From the NCBI GenBank assembly GCA_033794685.1, contig JARAYZ010000007.1: a stretch of 64,000 bases of DNA, one strand, 5' to 3'. Below the pieces are notes generated by a model. That model saw nothing but the letters and a program-made list of their open reading frames with translations, was not told the origin of the DNA and searched no databases. The stretch comes from Lentzea sp033794685. GTDB lineage: Bacteria; Actinomycetota; Actinomycetes; Mycobacteriales; Pseudonocardiaceae. The translations under genes and the position numbers were made by a program. This document shows positions 43,387-52,002 of the stretch, one piece after another. Each line of letters starts with the position of its first letter. Within the stretch, counting starts at the first letter, position 1.

Positions 43387-43732
43387 CCAGTACGGCCTGC
43401 AGGAGATCCCTGTCGGGAACATTGGGGGTGGAAGTCTGCACGAGCACGTCACCCCGCTCGATGAGGTCCGACAGCAGGACCTTCACCACGACGAGCGGCA
43501 CGTCGAGGTAGGCAGCGACCTCGGCGACCGAGAGGGGGCGTGCGCACAGGGCCATGATCTCGCGATGTTCGACCGTCAGCGACGTCTGGTCGGACGCAAA
43601 CGAGGAGGCGCGAACCTGCGTCACGAGGTGGAGGTCAGGCGCGTTCGGCCGGGTGCGGCCACGCACCATCGCGTAGGGCCGCACCAGCGGCCCCGCGGCC
43701 TCGTCGTACCACCAGTCCTCGCGCGAGGTCAT
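43367..43732 (-). CDS. cvnC: Conservon DUF742 protein CvnC
   Basis: 121 residues, DUF742. EDWWYDEAAGPLVRPYAMVRGRTRP near the start, then a winged-helix-like segment (LSVAEVAAYLDVPLVVVKVLLSDLIERGDVLVQ). ATG overlapping the CvnB stop by one base (TGATG). Fits the third position of cvnABCD. Confidence 0.93.
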   Translation of the reverse strand: MTSREDWWYDEAAGPLVRPYAMVRGRTRPNAPDLHLVTQVRASSFASDQTSLTVEHREIMALCARPLSVAEVAAYLDVPLVVVKVLLSDLIERGDVLVQTSTPNVPDRDLLQAVLDGVRGI

Positions 43733-44166
43733 CAGCGAGACTCACGCGCCGAGGGCACGGTCGCGGTCTCCGCGCGAGGAGCCGACGAGAGGTACGTTCC
43801 CACGCGCTTGACCAGCATGTTCATCTCGTACGCGATCATGCCCATGTCCGCGTCCTCCTCACCCAGCACGGCCAGGCAGGCGCCGTGACCGGCAGCGGTC
43901 ACGAACAAGTATGCGTGCTCCATCTCCACGATGGTCTGCCGAACGGCGCCACCACCGAAATGGCGGCCGGTACCGCGGGCGAGCGACTGGAACGCCGACG
44001 CCATCGCGGACAGGTGCTCCGAGTCGTCGCGGGACAGCCCGGCCGAGCGGCCGAGCAGGAGTCCGTCCGCCGACAGCACGACCGCGTGGCGGGCGCCGAC
44101 CACTCGCTGGATCAGGTCCTCCAGCAACCAGTTCAGTTCGCCGTGCTGGCTTGCAGTGTCCTTCAT
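43732..44166 (-). CDS. cvnB: Conservon roadblock/LC7 protein CvnB
   Basis: 144 residues, roadblock/LC7 fold: LNWLLEDLIQRVVGARHAVVLSADGLLLGRSAGLSRDDSEHLSAMASAFQSLARG and MEHAYLFVTAAGHGACLAVLGEE. Such proteins act as GTPase regulators and dimerisation platforms. Its ATG overlaps the CvnA stop (ATGA). Confidence 0.93.
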   Translation of the reverse strand: MKDTASQHGELNWLLEDLIQRVVGARHAVVLSADGLLLGRSAGLSRDDSEHLSAMASAFQSLARGTGRHFGGGAVRQTIVEMEHAYLFVTAAGHGACLAVLGEEDADMGMIAYEMNMLVKRVGTYLSSAPRAETATVPSARESR

Positions 44167-46514
44167 GACGAGGGGGCTCCTTCTGATCTCCAGTCGTCGG
44201 TCAGCCGGGCGTCACGGGTACCCCGCTGGAACGCGGCGAACCCGTCACGGGTGCGCTCGGCCGACCTGTCGCCGATCACCGGCTCGGCGTGGGGCGGTTC
44301 CTCCGAGGACTGCATGAGCTGCGGCGCGAGGTTCTGCCGCTTCTTCCTGCGGGGAAGGGGTGCCTTCCCGTCCTGGGCCGGAGGTGCCGCGGGGGTCGAT
44401 TCCTCCACCGACGCGTCTGCTGCGGGTGCGAGTGCGCTCATACCAGGTTCTACGAGCGCGTTCAGCCCCGCGTTCAGTGCCGCTTGCACTTCGGGATTCA
44501 CCTTCACGGGAAAGCTCGGGTGGTCCTCGGTGTGCCCGTGGTACGTGTCGTGGAACGACCGCACCGGCATCTGCGTGGTCTCGGTGATGTCGCCCGCGGT
44601 GTTGTGCGGGGCGACGATGTTCGGAGGAAGCACGCACAACGCGACCGTGCCGCCGTAGGGCGAGTCGCGCAGCTCCACCTTGATGCCCCGCCGTGCGGCC
44701 AGCCGGGCGACGACGAACAGCCCGAGGCGGGACTCGCCGCGGAACGCCATCGTCTCGAAGTCGGGTGGGTTGGAGAGCTTCGCGTTGGCCTGGAGACGTT
44801 CTTCCTGCGTCATGCCGAGGCCGTGGTCCTCGATCTCCACGACGAGGCCGTGCTGGGCTGCGCTCGAGTGGATGGTCACTTCCGAGCGGGGCGACGAGAA
44901 CGCCGTCGCGTTGTCGACGAGCTCGGCGAGCAGGTGGATGGTGTCGGCGACGGCCACGCCCACCAGTGCGCGGTCGGGCACCGGGTTGACCCTGACCCGG
45001 ACGTACTGCTCGGTCTCGGCGACGGCGGAGCGGATGACGTCGCTCAGCCGCACGGGCTTGCGCCACTGCCTGCCGGGCTGCTCGCCGGCGAGGATGATCA
45101 GGTTCTCCGCGTTGCGGCGGGCGCGGGTCGCCAGGTGGTCGAGCTGGAAGAGCGAGTCGAGCTGCTCGGGGTGCTCCTCTTCCCGTTCCAGCTTGTCGAG
45201 GATCTTGAGCTGCCGGTGCACGAGCCCCTGGTTGCGGTGCGCGATGTCGAGGAAGACCCGGTTCACGCCCTCGCGCGCCTGCGTCTCCTTCACCGCCGCC
45301 GCGACGGCCGTGTACTGGGCCGCGTTGAACGCGTCGGCGACCTGGCCGATCTCGTCGTTGCCGTAGTCGAGCGGCGGCATGTCGCGGTGCACGTCCACCT
45401 GCTCACCGCCGCGCAGGCGCGCCACGATGTGCGGCAGCCGTTCCTGCGCGAGCCGCAGCGTGTCCTCCCGCAGCGACGCCAGCCGCATGACGAGGGCCTT
45501 CGACACGAGCCGGTTCGAGATGCGCAACGCCAGCACGATGCCGACGACGACCGCGAGCAGCGCGATGAGGCTGCCGATCAGCACCGCGGCGACGCGGCTG
45601 TCGGCCTTGTCGAGACCGAGGTCGGCGGCGTCGCGGGCCTGCGTGACGGCGAGTCCGACGAGGTTGTCGTGCACGGGGCTCGCCACCCCGCGCCACTGCG
45701 CGTCGGTGACCGCCGTGTCCCCGTTGACGATCTTGCCCTCGAGGTCGAGCAGCGTCCGGTACTCGGTGCTGCCGCGCAACGCGTCGTACTGCGAGCGCGG
45801 CTGCTCCAGCGCGAACGGGATCGTGGTGTCGAGGCCCGAGTGGTAGGCGCCGGTCAGCCGGGCGAACTCGACGCGTTCGGGCGCGGTGAACGTGCCGTTG
45901 AGCAGCCCGCGCGACCCGATCGTGGCGGCGCGCGAGAGCCAGTCCGCGGTCTGGAAGATCGTGATGGCCTGGACGCCAGCCTGGCTCGCCTCCGCGTCGG
46001 GCACGAGCCGCGCCTGCCGGGACAGCAGCGCGACGCCCGAGTCGAGGAGGCTGTTGTAGTAGTCGTAGACCGCCTGCGGGTTCGCCGACCCCGAGTCGAC
46101 GCCCGCGCGCTGCTGCGGCAGTTCGCCCAGCACGGAGTTCAGCGCGTTGATCCGGTCGACGGTGTCCTGCGGCTCGGAGAGGTCGGCGAGCGCGTCCTTC
46201 ATCTTGCGCACCGCTTCGTCCGTGACGCCCTGCTGGCGCTTCAGACCGGCCTTGTCGACGCCCTCGGCCTTGCTGAGGACCTCCAAGGTCAGCTGGCGTT
46301 CCTTCTGCAGGCCCGCGAGCGCCTCGACGGACGGGATCGTCGCGCCCTTCACCCCGGTCGCGACCGACCGCATGTAAAAACCGTCGAAAAGGGTGTAAGA
46401 GGAGAAAACGGCCCACATGACCAGCAGCACCACGCTGGGAACGACCACGACACCGGCCAGCCGCGACCTAATGGTCCGGTAGTTGGTCGGTGTGTACCCG
46501 CTCTTCTCGTTCAC
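44163..46514 (-). CDS. cvnA: Conservon sensor kinase-like protein CvnA (NIT-HAMP-HATPase)
   Basis: 783 residues. Membrane helix near 20-45, extracytoplasmic nitrate/nitrite-sensing (NIT)-type domain, second membrane helix (VAAVLIGSLIALLAVVVGIVLALRI), a HAMP-like linker, an atypical helix where a kinase H-box would be (VFLDIAHRNQGLVHRQLKILDKLE) and a HATPase domain (LAELVDNATAFSSP; VEIEDHGLGMTQEE; FRGESRLGLFVVARLAARRGI). A long Pro/Glu-rich tail follows. It is the input of the conservon. The upstream region has repeated GTTAC/GTAAC half-sites. Confidence 0.92.
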   Translation of the reverse strand: MNEKSGYTPTNYRTIRSRLAGVVVVPSVVLLVMWAVFSSYTLFDGFYMRSVATGVKGATIPSVEALAGLQKERQLTLEVLSKAEGVDKAGLKRQQGVTDEAVRKMKDALADLSEPQDTVDRINALNSVLGELPQQRAGVDSGSANPQAVYDYYNSLLDSGVALLSRQARLVPDAEASQAGVQAITIFQTADWLSRAATIGSRGLLNGTFTAPERVEFARLTGAYHSGLDTTIPFALEQPRSQYDALRGSTEYRTLLDLEGKIVNGDTAVTDAQWRGVASPVHDNLVGLAVTQARDAADLGLDKADSRVAAVLIGSLIALLAVVVGIVLALRISNRLVSKALVMRLASLREDTLRLAQERLPHIVARLRGGEQVDVHRDMPPLDYGNDEIGQVADAFNAAQYTAVAAAVKETQAREGVNRVFLDIAHRNQGLVHRQLKILDKLEREEEHPEQLDSLFQLDHLATRARRNAENLIILAGEQPGRQWRKPVRLSDVIRSAVAETEQYVRVRVNPVPDRALVGVAVADTIHLLAELVDNATAFSSPRSEVTIHSSAAQHGLVVEIEDHGLGMTQEERLQANAKLSNPPDFETMAFRGESRLGLFVVARLAARRGIKVELRDSPYGGTVALCVLPPNIVAPHNTAGDITETTQMPVRSFHDTYHGHTEDHPSFPVKVNPEVQAALNAGLNALVEPGMSALAPAADASVEESTPAAPPAQDGKAPLPRRKKRQNLAPQLMQSSEEPPHAEPVIGDRSAERTRDGFAAFQRGTRDARLTDDWRSEGAPSS

Positions 46515-46556
46515 AGCGCTCTCACGGTCTCCTGTGTCCCACGGCTAGCGCTGCGG

Positions 46557-46615
46557 GTTACCTGAGTAACTCCTTCGGCTGTAATCAGGTTACGGCCGGA
46601 GATCATCGTTACTCA
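46557..46615. promoter_or_regulatory. Cluster of GTTAC/GTAAC half-sites upstream of cvnA
   Basis: GTTACCTGAGTAAC (46557-46570), GTAATCAGGTTAC (46581-46593) and GTTACTCA (46608-46615, a perfect complement of TGAGTAAC at 46563-46570) lie 43-101 bp before the cvnA start. The density suggests a response-regulator or repressor operator array; the protein is unknown. Confidence 0.5.
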
Positions 46616-46681
46616 ATGACAGCGATCACACGCACTACGCGTTGCGCAGGCTACCCAGTCGAGTGAGTCCAGCAACACCCG

Positions 46682-46716
46682 GTACGGGGGTTCTTGCCTA
46701 GTGAGAACCCCCGTAC
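46682..46716 (-). terminator. Hairpin terminator for the beta-propeller gene
   Basis: GTACGGGGGTTC (46682-46693) pairs perfectly with GAACCCCCGTAC (46705-46716), 22 bp beyond the stop of the leftward gene ending at 46739. Confidence 0.8.
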
Positions 46717-46738
46717 GGGCTAGTTCCGTCGTTCCGTT

Positions 46739-47638
46739 CTACGGCCGCTCCACCGCGACAACGTTGTAAGTCGTCTCGGGTGTCGGAGGCGTGCTGAACC
46801 GGGCATTCGGCAGGTAGAGGCGCTTGCCGAACGCGGCCACCGTCGTGGGAACGTCGAACCGCGCGTCCGTGCGTTCCGCCGCGAGCGTCGCGCCGTCACG
46901 GCTGAGTGTGTAGCGCGCGACTTTGTTCAGGCGGTTTTGCACCACGTACAACTGCCGCCCCTCACGCAACAGACCGTCGCCATTGGTGAGTGTTTGACCG
47001 CTCAAATTGATCTCGGCTGTTTTCCCGCTCCGGGGATCGGCCCGGAACAGCTTTCCGGTGTTGCTCTGCACGACGATCAGGCCGCCGTCGAGCCCGGTGA
47101 CGATGCCGTTGAGGTTCGTCGCGCCGGGGGTGACGACGAGGTCGCCGGTGAGCGCGAGCGTGCGGTGCGGTTTGAGGTTCAGCGGCACTTCGTAGAGCAC
47201 CGCCTTGCGCGAGTCGGTGAACCACGCCGACTTCTCGGTCAGCACGACGTCGTTGACGAACGTGTCCGCGGTCGCGAACTGGAACGTCGCCAGCAACTTG
47301 CCCGACCGCGTGTCGTAGACCCGTGCGTCGCCACCGACACCACCGGCGACCCACAGCCGCTTGCGGTCGTCGACCTTCAGACCGAGCGACGGCGTGCCGG
47401 GCCCCTTGGCGAGCACCTTGCCCTTGCCGGTGCGCAGGTCCGCCGCGTAGATCGACCCGTCGGCCCGGGACCCGAAGTAGGCCTTCGTGCCGCTGATCGC
47501 GATGCCTTCGGGTTGCCACCCGTTGGGCAGGGCGAACTCGGTCGGGAAACTCTTCGAACCGTCTGCGGTGGCCGGCGCCGCGACGGTGAGCGTGACGCCC
47601 AGGACCGCCGCGAGCAGGACACCGAATCTGCGGTACAT
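46739..47638 (-). CDS. Secreted SMP-30/beta-propeller-like protein
   Basis: 299 residues. Signal peptide (MYRRFGVLLAAVLGVTLTVAAPATA) and a six-bladed-propeller-like body (GIAISGTKAYFGSRADGSIYAADLRTGKG; LGLKVDDRKRLWVAGG; NDVVLTEKSAWFTDSRKAVLYEV; NLNGIVTGLDGGLIVVQSNTGKLFRADP; NGDGLLREGRQLYVVQNRLNKVARY). Homologues are often mis-annotated as superoxide dismutase. Possibly a lactonase-like or binding protein; substrate unknown. Monocistronic. Confidence 0.75.
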   Translation of the reverse strand: MYRRFGVLLAAVLGVTLTVAAPATADGSKSFPTEFALPNGWQPEGIAISGTKAYFGSRADGSIYAADLRTGKGKVLAKGPGTPSLGLKVDDRKRLWVAGGVGGDARVYDTRSGKLLATFQFATADTFVNDVVLTEKSAWFTDSRKAVLYEVPLNLKPHRTLALTGDLVVTPGATNLNGIVTGLDGGLIVVQSNTGKLFRADPRSGKTAEINLSGQTLTNGDGLLREGRQLYVVQNRLNKVARYTLSRDGATLAAERTDARFDVPTTVAAFGKRLYLPNARFSTPPTPETTYNVVAVERP

Positions 47639-47723
47639 GCCGCCTCCTTGTCAGAGGATTGGGTGCCCCTGATCCTTCCCCGGCTGGGCGGCGAACCGGA
47701 GTTTTCTCAGCAATCCGACATCT

Positions 47724-48563
47724 CTACAGGTCAGCCGCCGCCTCCGCGATGAGTTCCAGCGACTCACCCTCCCCGAGCGCGGTCTCCTGCAGGCTCGCGA
47801 ACCGCGCCGCGCACTCCTCCGTCAGCCCCGGCTCCTCGACGTACTCGCCCTTGATGAACGTCTCCAGGTAGGCCACGTCGTTGTGCTGCCGGTGCGGGAA
47901 CCCCAGCAACGTGAACGGCGACCCCATCGCCGGGTACGCCCCCGCGCCGCGCGGCACCACCCGCACGCTCACCGCCGGGTGCTCGCTGGTCTCCATCAGG
48001 TGCAGCAACTGCGCCTTCATGGCTCGTGGCCCACCGATCACGTGCCGCAGCACCGCCTCCGGGAACACGGCGTGCGCCACCAACGGGTCCTTGCCGTTCA
48101 GCCGGGACGCCCACGCCTCCCGCACCATCGCCAGCCGTGCCGTGCGCACCGGGTCGTCGGACTGCATCACCGCGTTCAGGTACCCGGGAAGCTGGAAGAC
48201 CGCGGGCACGAGATCCGTCGTGAACACCCGCAGCAGCGTCGCCTCGAACACGAGGTTCGCGAAGTCCGCCGCCGGGTCGAAGTCCGGCCCGCCGGCCGAA
48301 CGCGCGCGCACCCGTTCCGCGTGCTGCGCCCGCACCACCACGGCCTGCCACTCCGCGACGGGCACCTTGTAGACGTACCCGAGCGCCATGACGTCCACGG
48401 GGGCCGACGGCTGCACCGCGTTCTCCATCATGGACAGCTTGGCGCTGCTGAAGCCCACGCGCTGACCGGCCTCGGTGAGGCTCAGCTCGCGCTCGGCGCG
48501 CCACCCGGCCAGCTGACGCCCGATGGCGCGTTCGAGCGTCGTGGCCCGGAAATCCTTCGGCAT
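47724..48563 (-). CDS. XRE-family regulator with DUF5753 domain (second copy type)
   Basis: 279 residues. Helix-turn-helix (LAGWRAERELSLTEAGQRVGFSSAKLSMMENA) and DUF5753 body (ANLVFEATLLRVFTTDLVPAVFQLPGYLNAVMQSDDPVRTARLAM; VRVVPRGAGAYPAMGSPFTLLGFPHRQHNDVAYLET). Same architecture and length as the gene at 26084-26923 but clearly divergent in sequence. No DUF397 partner adjacent. Downstream lies the secreted beta-propeller gene, 85 bp away on the same strand. Confidence 0.85.
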   Translation of the reverse strand: MPKDFRATTLERAIGRQLAGWRAERELSLTEAGQRVGFSSAKLSMMENAVQPSAPVDVMALGYVYKVPVAEWQAVVVRAQHAERVRARSAGGPDFDPAADFANLVFEATLLRVFTTDLVPAVFQLPGYLNAVMQSDDPVRTARLAMVREAWASRLNGKDPLVAHAVFPEAVLRHVIGGPRAMKAQLLHLMETSEHPAVSVRVVPRGAGAYPAMGSPFTLLGFPHRQHNDVAYLETFIKGEYVEEPGLTEECAARFASLQETALGEGESLELIAEAAADL

Positions 48564-48681
48564 GACGCGAAGGATATGACCAATTCGGATTCCCGAAAGG
48601 GACGGGTCGGTGTGGACAACCCTTTACTGGCAAGGAAGTTCGTTCACCGGAGCGCCTTGCGTTAAACGCTCCGACGCCTAC

Positions 48682-49413
48682 CTACGACTGATGACGTTTT
48701 GCGCGCGCATGGGCACGCACGAGGTCATGGAACCTGAACGCGTAGTCGCCGACCTCAGTCAGCAACGACTTCTCCACCAGGTCGTCCAGCGCGTCCTCGA
48801 CGTCGCACTCCGACTCCCCCGCGATCGCCGCCGCCACCGGCACGCCGAACGCGTCCGACTCCCACGCGCAAAGTCGGTAGAGCCGCGCCTGCCGTTCAGG
48901 AAGCTCCACATAGGACTGATCGAGCAGCGGCCCGAGCCGTCCGTCGTCGGGCAGCGGGCCGACCTCGATCCCCTGCCCCAGGCCCAGTTCCCGGCGACTG
49001 GTCACGAGCACGGTGCCGGACGCCGGCAACAGTGGTGTCACCTGCTCGGCCGAGTCCGCGTTGTCCAGCAACAGGGTGAACTGCCGGCGCAGGACGAGAC
49101 TGCGGAACACGGCCGGTTCGTCGGCGGGTTCGGCGTGGAGGCCGAACGCCCGCAGCACCCGGCTCAGGTCGTGCGCGGCCAGGTCGAGGTACAGCTGGGC
49201 GCCGGATCCCCTGTCCCGCAACCACTTGAGCGCCAGCGCGGTCTTGCCCGCACCGGCCGCGCCGTGCAGCACCGTCACCCCGGCCCTGATGCCCGCCAGC
49301 TCGGCGTCCCTGCCCACGAAGTGCGGCGGCGGCGCAGGTGGCCGAAAGCGCGGTGGTACGTCGTTCCTGCCCCTGATGACCCCAGTGGCTTTGACAGCCA
49401 GCACGTCACTCAT
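48682..49413 (-). CDS. Minimal NB-ARC-type ATPase without repeat domain
   Basis: 243 residues. FRPPAPPPHFVGRDAELAGI (the typical entry to actinobacterial NB-ARC domains), Walker A HGAAGAGKTALA, Walker B FTLLLDNADSAEQ and LVTSRR, then a short winged-helix part (LYRLCAWESDAFGVPVAAAIAGESECDVEDALDDLVEKSLLTEVGDYAFRFHDLVRAHA) and stop. AfsR/SARP or NLR relatives usually continue with TPRs; here nothing follows, so it is either a naturally short switch or a truncated one. GGGGAGG eight bases before the ATG (49413); an adjacent GTG is an alternative start. Confidence 0.75.
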   Translation of the reverse strand: MSDVLAVKATGVIRGRNDVPPRFRPPAPPPHFVGRDAELAGIRAGVTVLHGAAGAGKTALALKWLRDRGSGAQLYLDLAAHDLSRVLRAFGLHAEPADEPAVFRSLVLRRQFTLLLDNADSAEQVTPLLPASGTVLVTSRRELGLGQGIEVGPLPDDGRLGPLLDQSYVELPERQARLYRLCAWESDAFGVPVAAAIAGESECDVEDALDDLVEKSLLTEVGDYAFRFHDLVRAHARAKRHQS

Positions 49414-49463
49414 CACCCGTACCTCCCCGACACGTTGAAGCTACGGGCTTTCCTCCGCTTTCA

Positions 49464-49787
49464 TCAGACGGCCATAGAGTGATCGCACGTGAGCGCGGCT
49501 CCTGCTTTCGAGGTCGACGACCGCACCTGGCGGCCGTTGACGATGATCTTGCAGGTGAGCTCGCCGTGCACGCCCTCGAGCCGCACGACGACCCGGCCCT
49601 TGCGCTTGCCCATGCGCTCGAACGGCAGGTCGGGGTTGCGCAGGGTGCGTTCCTCCTCGCCGGGGAACGTGTAGGTGAGCCGGTCGGTCGTACCCGTCCC
49701 CTCGACCACCACGCGGATGCTGGGCGCTACCGCACAGCCGGTGATTCCGGCCAGCAGCAGGCCCACGAGTAAGGCGGCGGTCTTCAT
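49464..49787 (-). CDS. MmpS-like lipoprotein
   Basis: 107 residues. Signal sequence with lipobox (ALLVGLLLAGITGC, Cys18) followed by a beta-sandwich-like domain: VVVEGTGTTDRLTYTFPGEE, then VVVRLEGVHGELTCKIIVNGRQVRSSTSKAGAALTC. The end matches the MmpS membrane-protein family pattern (C-I-NG...A...C). MmpS proteins assist MmpL lipid exporters in mycobacteria; no mmpL gene is nearby. Expected at the outer face of the membrane. Confidence 0.7.
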   Translation of the reverse strand: MKTAALLVGLLLAGITGCAVAPSIRVVVEGTGTTDRLTYTFPGEEERTLRNPDLPFERMGKRKGRVVVRLEGVHGELTCKIIVNGRQVRSSTSKAGAALTCDHSMAV

Positions 49788-49853
49788 GCCCCGAACAGTA
49801 GGAAGCGGAGACGTGCCGCAGCATCAGCCTGAAGGCTCAAGTGGCATCAGCCA

Positions 49854-50108
49854 TCAGAGTGACAACCCCTGATGCCTCAGACATTCCTCGACCCTGAATC
49901 GCTCGACCTCGCGGTCCAGCCCCTCGGGCAGGGAGAGCAACCGGTGCTCGACCTCCAGCGCCGCGCAGGCCTGCACGAGCAGCGCGTCGTAGGCCTGACG
50001 AGCACCGATCTTCTTCGCGGCCGACGCCCCGGGTTCGAACCCGGCCCGTGTCCGGCGCACACGACGAAGGTCGGCCGCGATTCGTTCTATCGGCCGATGG
50101 TCGGGCAC
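49854..50108 (-). CDS. Small conserved hypothetical protein
   Basis: 84 residues from a GTG at 50108: IERIAADLRRVRRTRAGFEPG, then AKKIGARQAYDALLVQACAALEVEHRLLSLPEG and a C-terminal REVERFRVEECLRHQGLSL. All-helical and charged, with no signal or membrane segment. From memory similar short proteins occur across Pseudonocardiaceae with unknown role. It follows the PucR gene by nine bases on the same strand, so it is probably co-transcribed with it. A GGGTTCGAACCC stretch in it resembles a tRNA T-loop but is coding. Confidence 0.65.
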   Translation of the reverse strand: MPDHRPIERIAADLRRVRRTRAGFEPGASAAKKIGARQAYDALLVQACAALEVEHRLLSLPEGLDREVERFRVEECLRHQGLSL

Positions 50109-50117
50109 CGTTCCAAG

Positions 50118-51557
50118 CTACCCGGCCTGCAACGCGAGGAAGAGGTCCACGCGCGCCTCGAACTCCGCGAGGTCCGCGCCGAGCAGTTCCTCCACGCGCC
50201 CCACCCGGTACCGCAGCGTGTTGACGTGGACGTGCAGCCGGGCCGCTGCCGCCGTCCAGGAGCCAGAACAGTCCAGGAACACCTTCAACGTGCCCACGAG
50301 ATCCGACCCGTGCTCGGCGTCGTAGTCCAGCACGGGCCCGAGGAGCCGCCGTCGCAACGAAGTGCGCAACTCCTCCGGCACGCCCGCGAGCAGCAGTTGG
50401 TGCAGTGCGATCTCTTCGCCCGCCACCACACACGTGCGGCCGCCACGGCGCTCCCCCAGCCGACGCGCGTGCGTGGCTTCCTCAGCGGCCCCGCGGAGCC
50501 CTCGGGACGTGACGGGTGAGCTGATGCCGACGAGCACGCGGGACGAGCCGAGGCCCGGTTCCATCACGCGCATCGCCTCGCGGAGGTCGTCGGGCAGCGA
50601 GTCGCCGGCCTTGGCGACCGCGTAGACGGTGTCGCCGACGGGCGTCACGAGGGCCTGCGGCAGCGCCTCCTCCAGCACCGCCGCCGCCAGGTCGGGCCGC
50701 TGGTCGGACGTCACCGCGCTGATGACCCGCAGCTGGGCGCGTTCCAGACCGGCTGCCGCGAGCCGTGACTCGACGTCGGCCGAGCCGCTCAGCACCGCGG
50801 ACACCAGGGGCGCGGCGGTGCGGTTCTCGATCTGACGGCCCTGGGCCTCGCGCAGCCTCTCCAGCCCCACGAGCGACGCGAGCTCGGTGGCGGCCTCCTG
50901 CTGGACCGCGCCGCGAACGACGAGGATCCAGCTGGTGAGGCGGTTGCCACCGCGTTCGGAGACGGGCACGAGGGTCACGCCCTTGACCGTCTTCGGCAGC
51001 CGGTCGGCCTGGAGGAACTCCTTGACCAGGGTGAGGCGGTCCGGCAGTTCGCCGCCCGCGACGACGCGGCCCGCCGTGGACAGCACCCAGCAGGACGCGC
51101 CGAGTTCGTGACTGCCGGCGAGCAGCAGCGCGGGCAGGCCGGAGCCCTCCGCGACGACGTTGAGCAGGCGGCGGTGGCGGGAGAGCCCCACCAGTTCCAT
51201 CGAGACGCGTTCGGTGATGGTCGCGAACGACAGGTCGACGGGCACTTCGAGCAACGGCACGTGGTGGCGCTCACAGGCGTCGACGAGGTCGAGAGGCAGC
51301 GCGCGGTTCTCGGTCTCGGACGCGGCCAGCCCGGCGACGCGGGCCGAGGCGAGCGAGCGGACGAACGTCTCGGAGTCCTGCGGGCCGTGGTGCCAGAGCA
51401 GGCCGGACAGCACGAGCTCCCCGCCGGACAGGTACCGGCTGGGGTCGGGCAGCTCCGTTCCGTACACGCGGGAGACCGTGCGGTCGAGCTGGTCCTCACC
51501 GGTGTGCAGGCTCAGGCGCAGTTCCGGCATCTGCAGCAACGTCCGCAGCAGCAACAT
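50118..51557 (-). CDS. pucR: PucR-family regulator of the purine module
   Basis: 479 residues. N-terminal PucR domain (LRLSLHTGEDQLDRTVSRVYGTELPDPSRYLSGGELVLSGLLWH), a central GGDEF-like region, and a C-terminal helix-turn-helix (TLKVFLDCSGSWTAAAARLHVHVNTLRYRVGRVEELLG). Divergent from the HIU hydrolase-xanthine dehydrogenase operon, which it probably controls. Different from the PucR protein at 10940 in length and sequence. Confidence 0.9.
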   Translation of the reverse strand: MLLLRTLLQMPELRLSLHTGEDQLDRTVSRVYGTELPDPSRYLSGGELVLSGLLWHHGPQDSETFVRSLASARVAGLAASETENRALPLDLVDACERHHVPLLEVPVDLSFATITERVSMELVGLSRHRRLLNVVAEGSGLPALLLAGSHELGASCWVLSTAGRVVAGGELPDRLTLVKEFLQADRLPKTVKGVTLVPVSERGGNRLTSWILVVRGAVQQEAATELASLVGLERLREAQGRQIENRTAAPLVSAVLSGSADVESRLAAAGLERAQLRVISAVTSDQRPDLAAAVLEEALPQALVTPVGDTVYAVAKAGDSLPDDLREAMRVMEPGLGSSRVLVGISSPVTSRGLRGAAEEATHARRLGERRGGRTCVVAGEEIALHQLLLAGVPEELRTSLRRRLLGPVLDYDAEHGSDLVGTLKVFLDCSGSWTAAAARLHVHVNTLRYRVGRVEELLGADLAEFEARVDLFLALQAG

Positions 51558-51697
51558 GACAGGTCACTTTCGTCCATTCGTGTTTGTAGGAAAGCACAAA
51601 TCCTCGTCGTGCAGGGGCCTGGCGATTCATGTACTTCTGCCGTAGAGGAACACAGCCGTGTCTCTGTGTACTGGCTCACAACCAGATGGGAGGGCGA
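51558..51697. promoter_or_regulatory. Divergent pucR/HIU hydrolase promoter region
   Basis: Contains TTTGT...ACAAA (51583-51587, 51596-51600) and ACACAG...CTGTGT (51650-51655, 51664-51669), two operator-like inverted repeats, one near each gene. The stretch is AT-richer than its neighbours. Confidence 0.45.
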
Positions 51698-52000
<303 letters not shown>

Positions 52001-52002
52001 CG

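Noticed and set aside
50025..50050. tRNA T-arm-like GGGTTCGAACCC sequence
   Set aside because: It lies inside a well-coded small gene and no acceptor, D-arm or anticodon stem can be formed around it.
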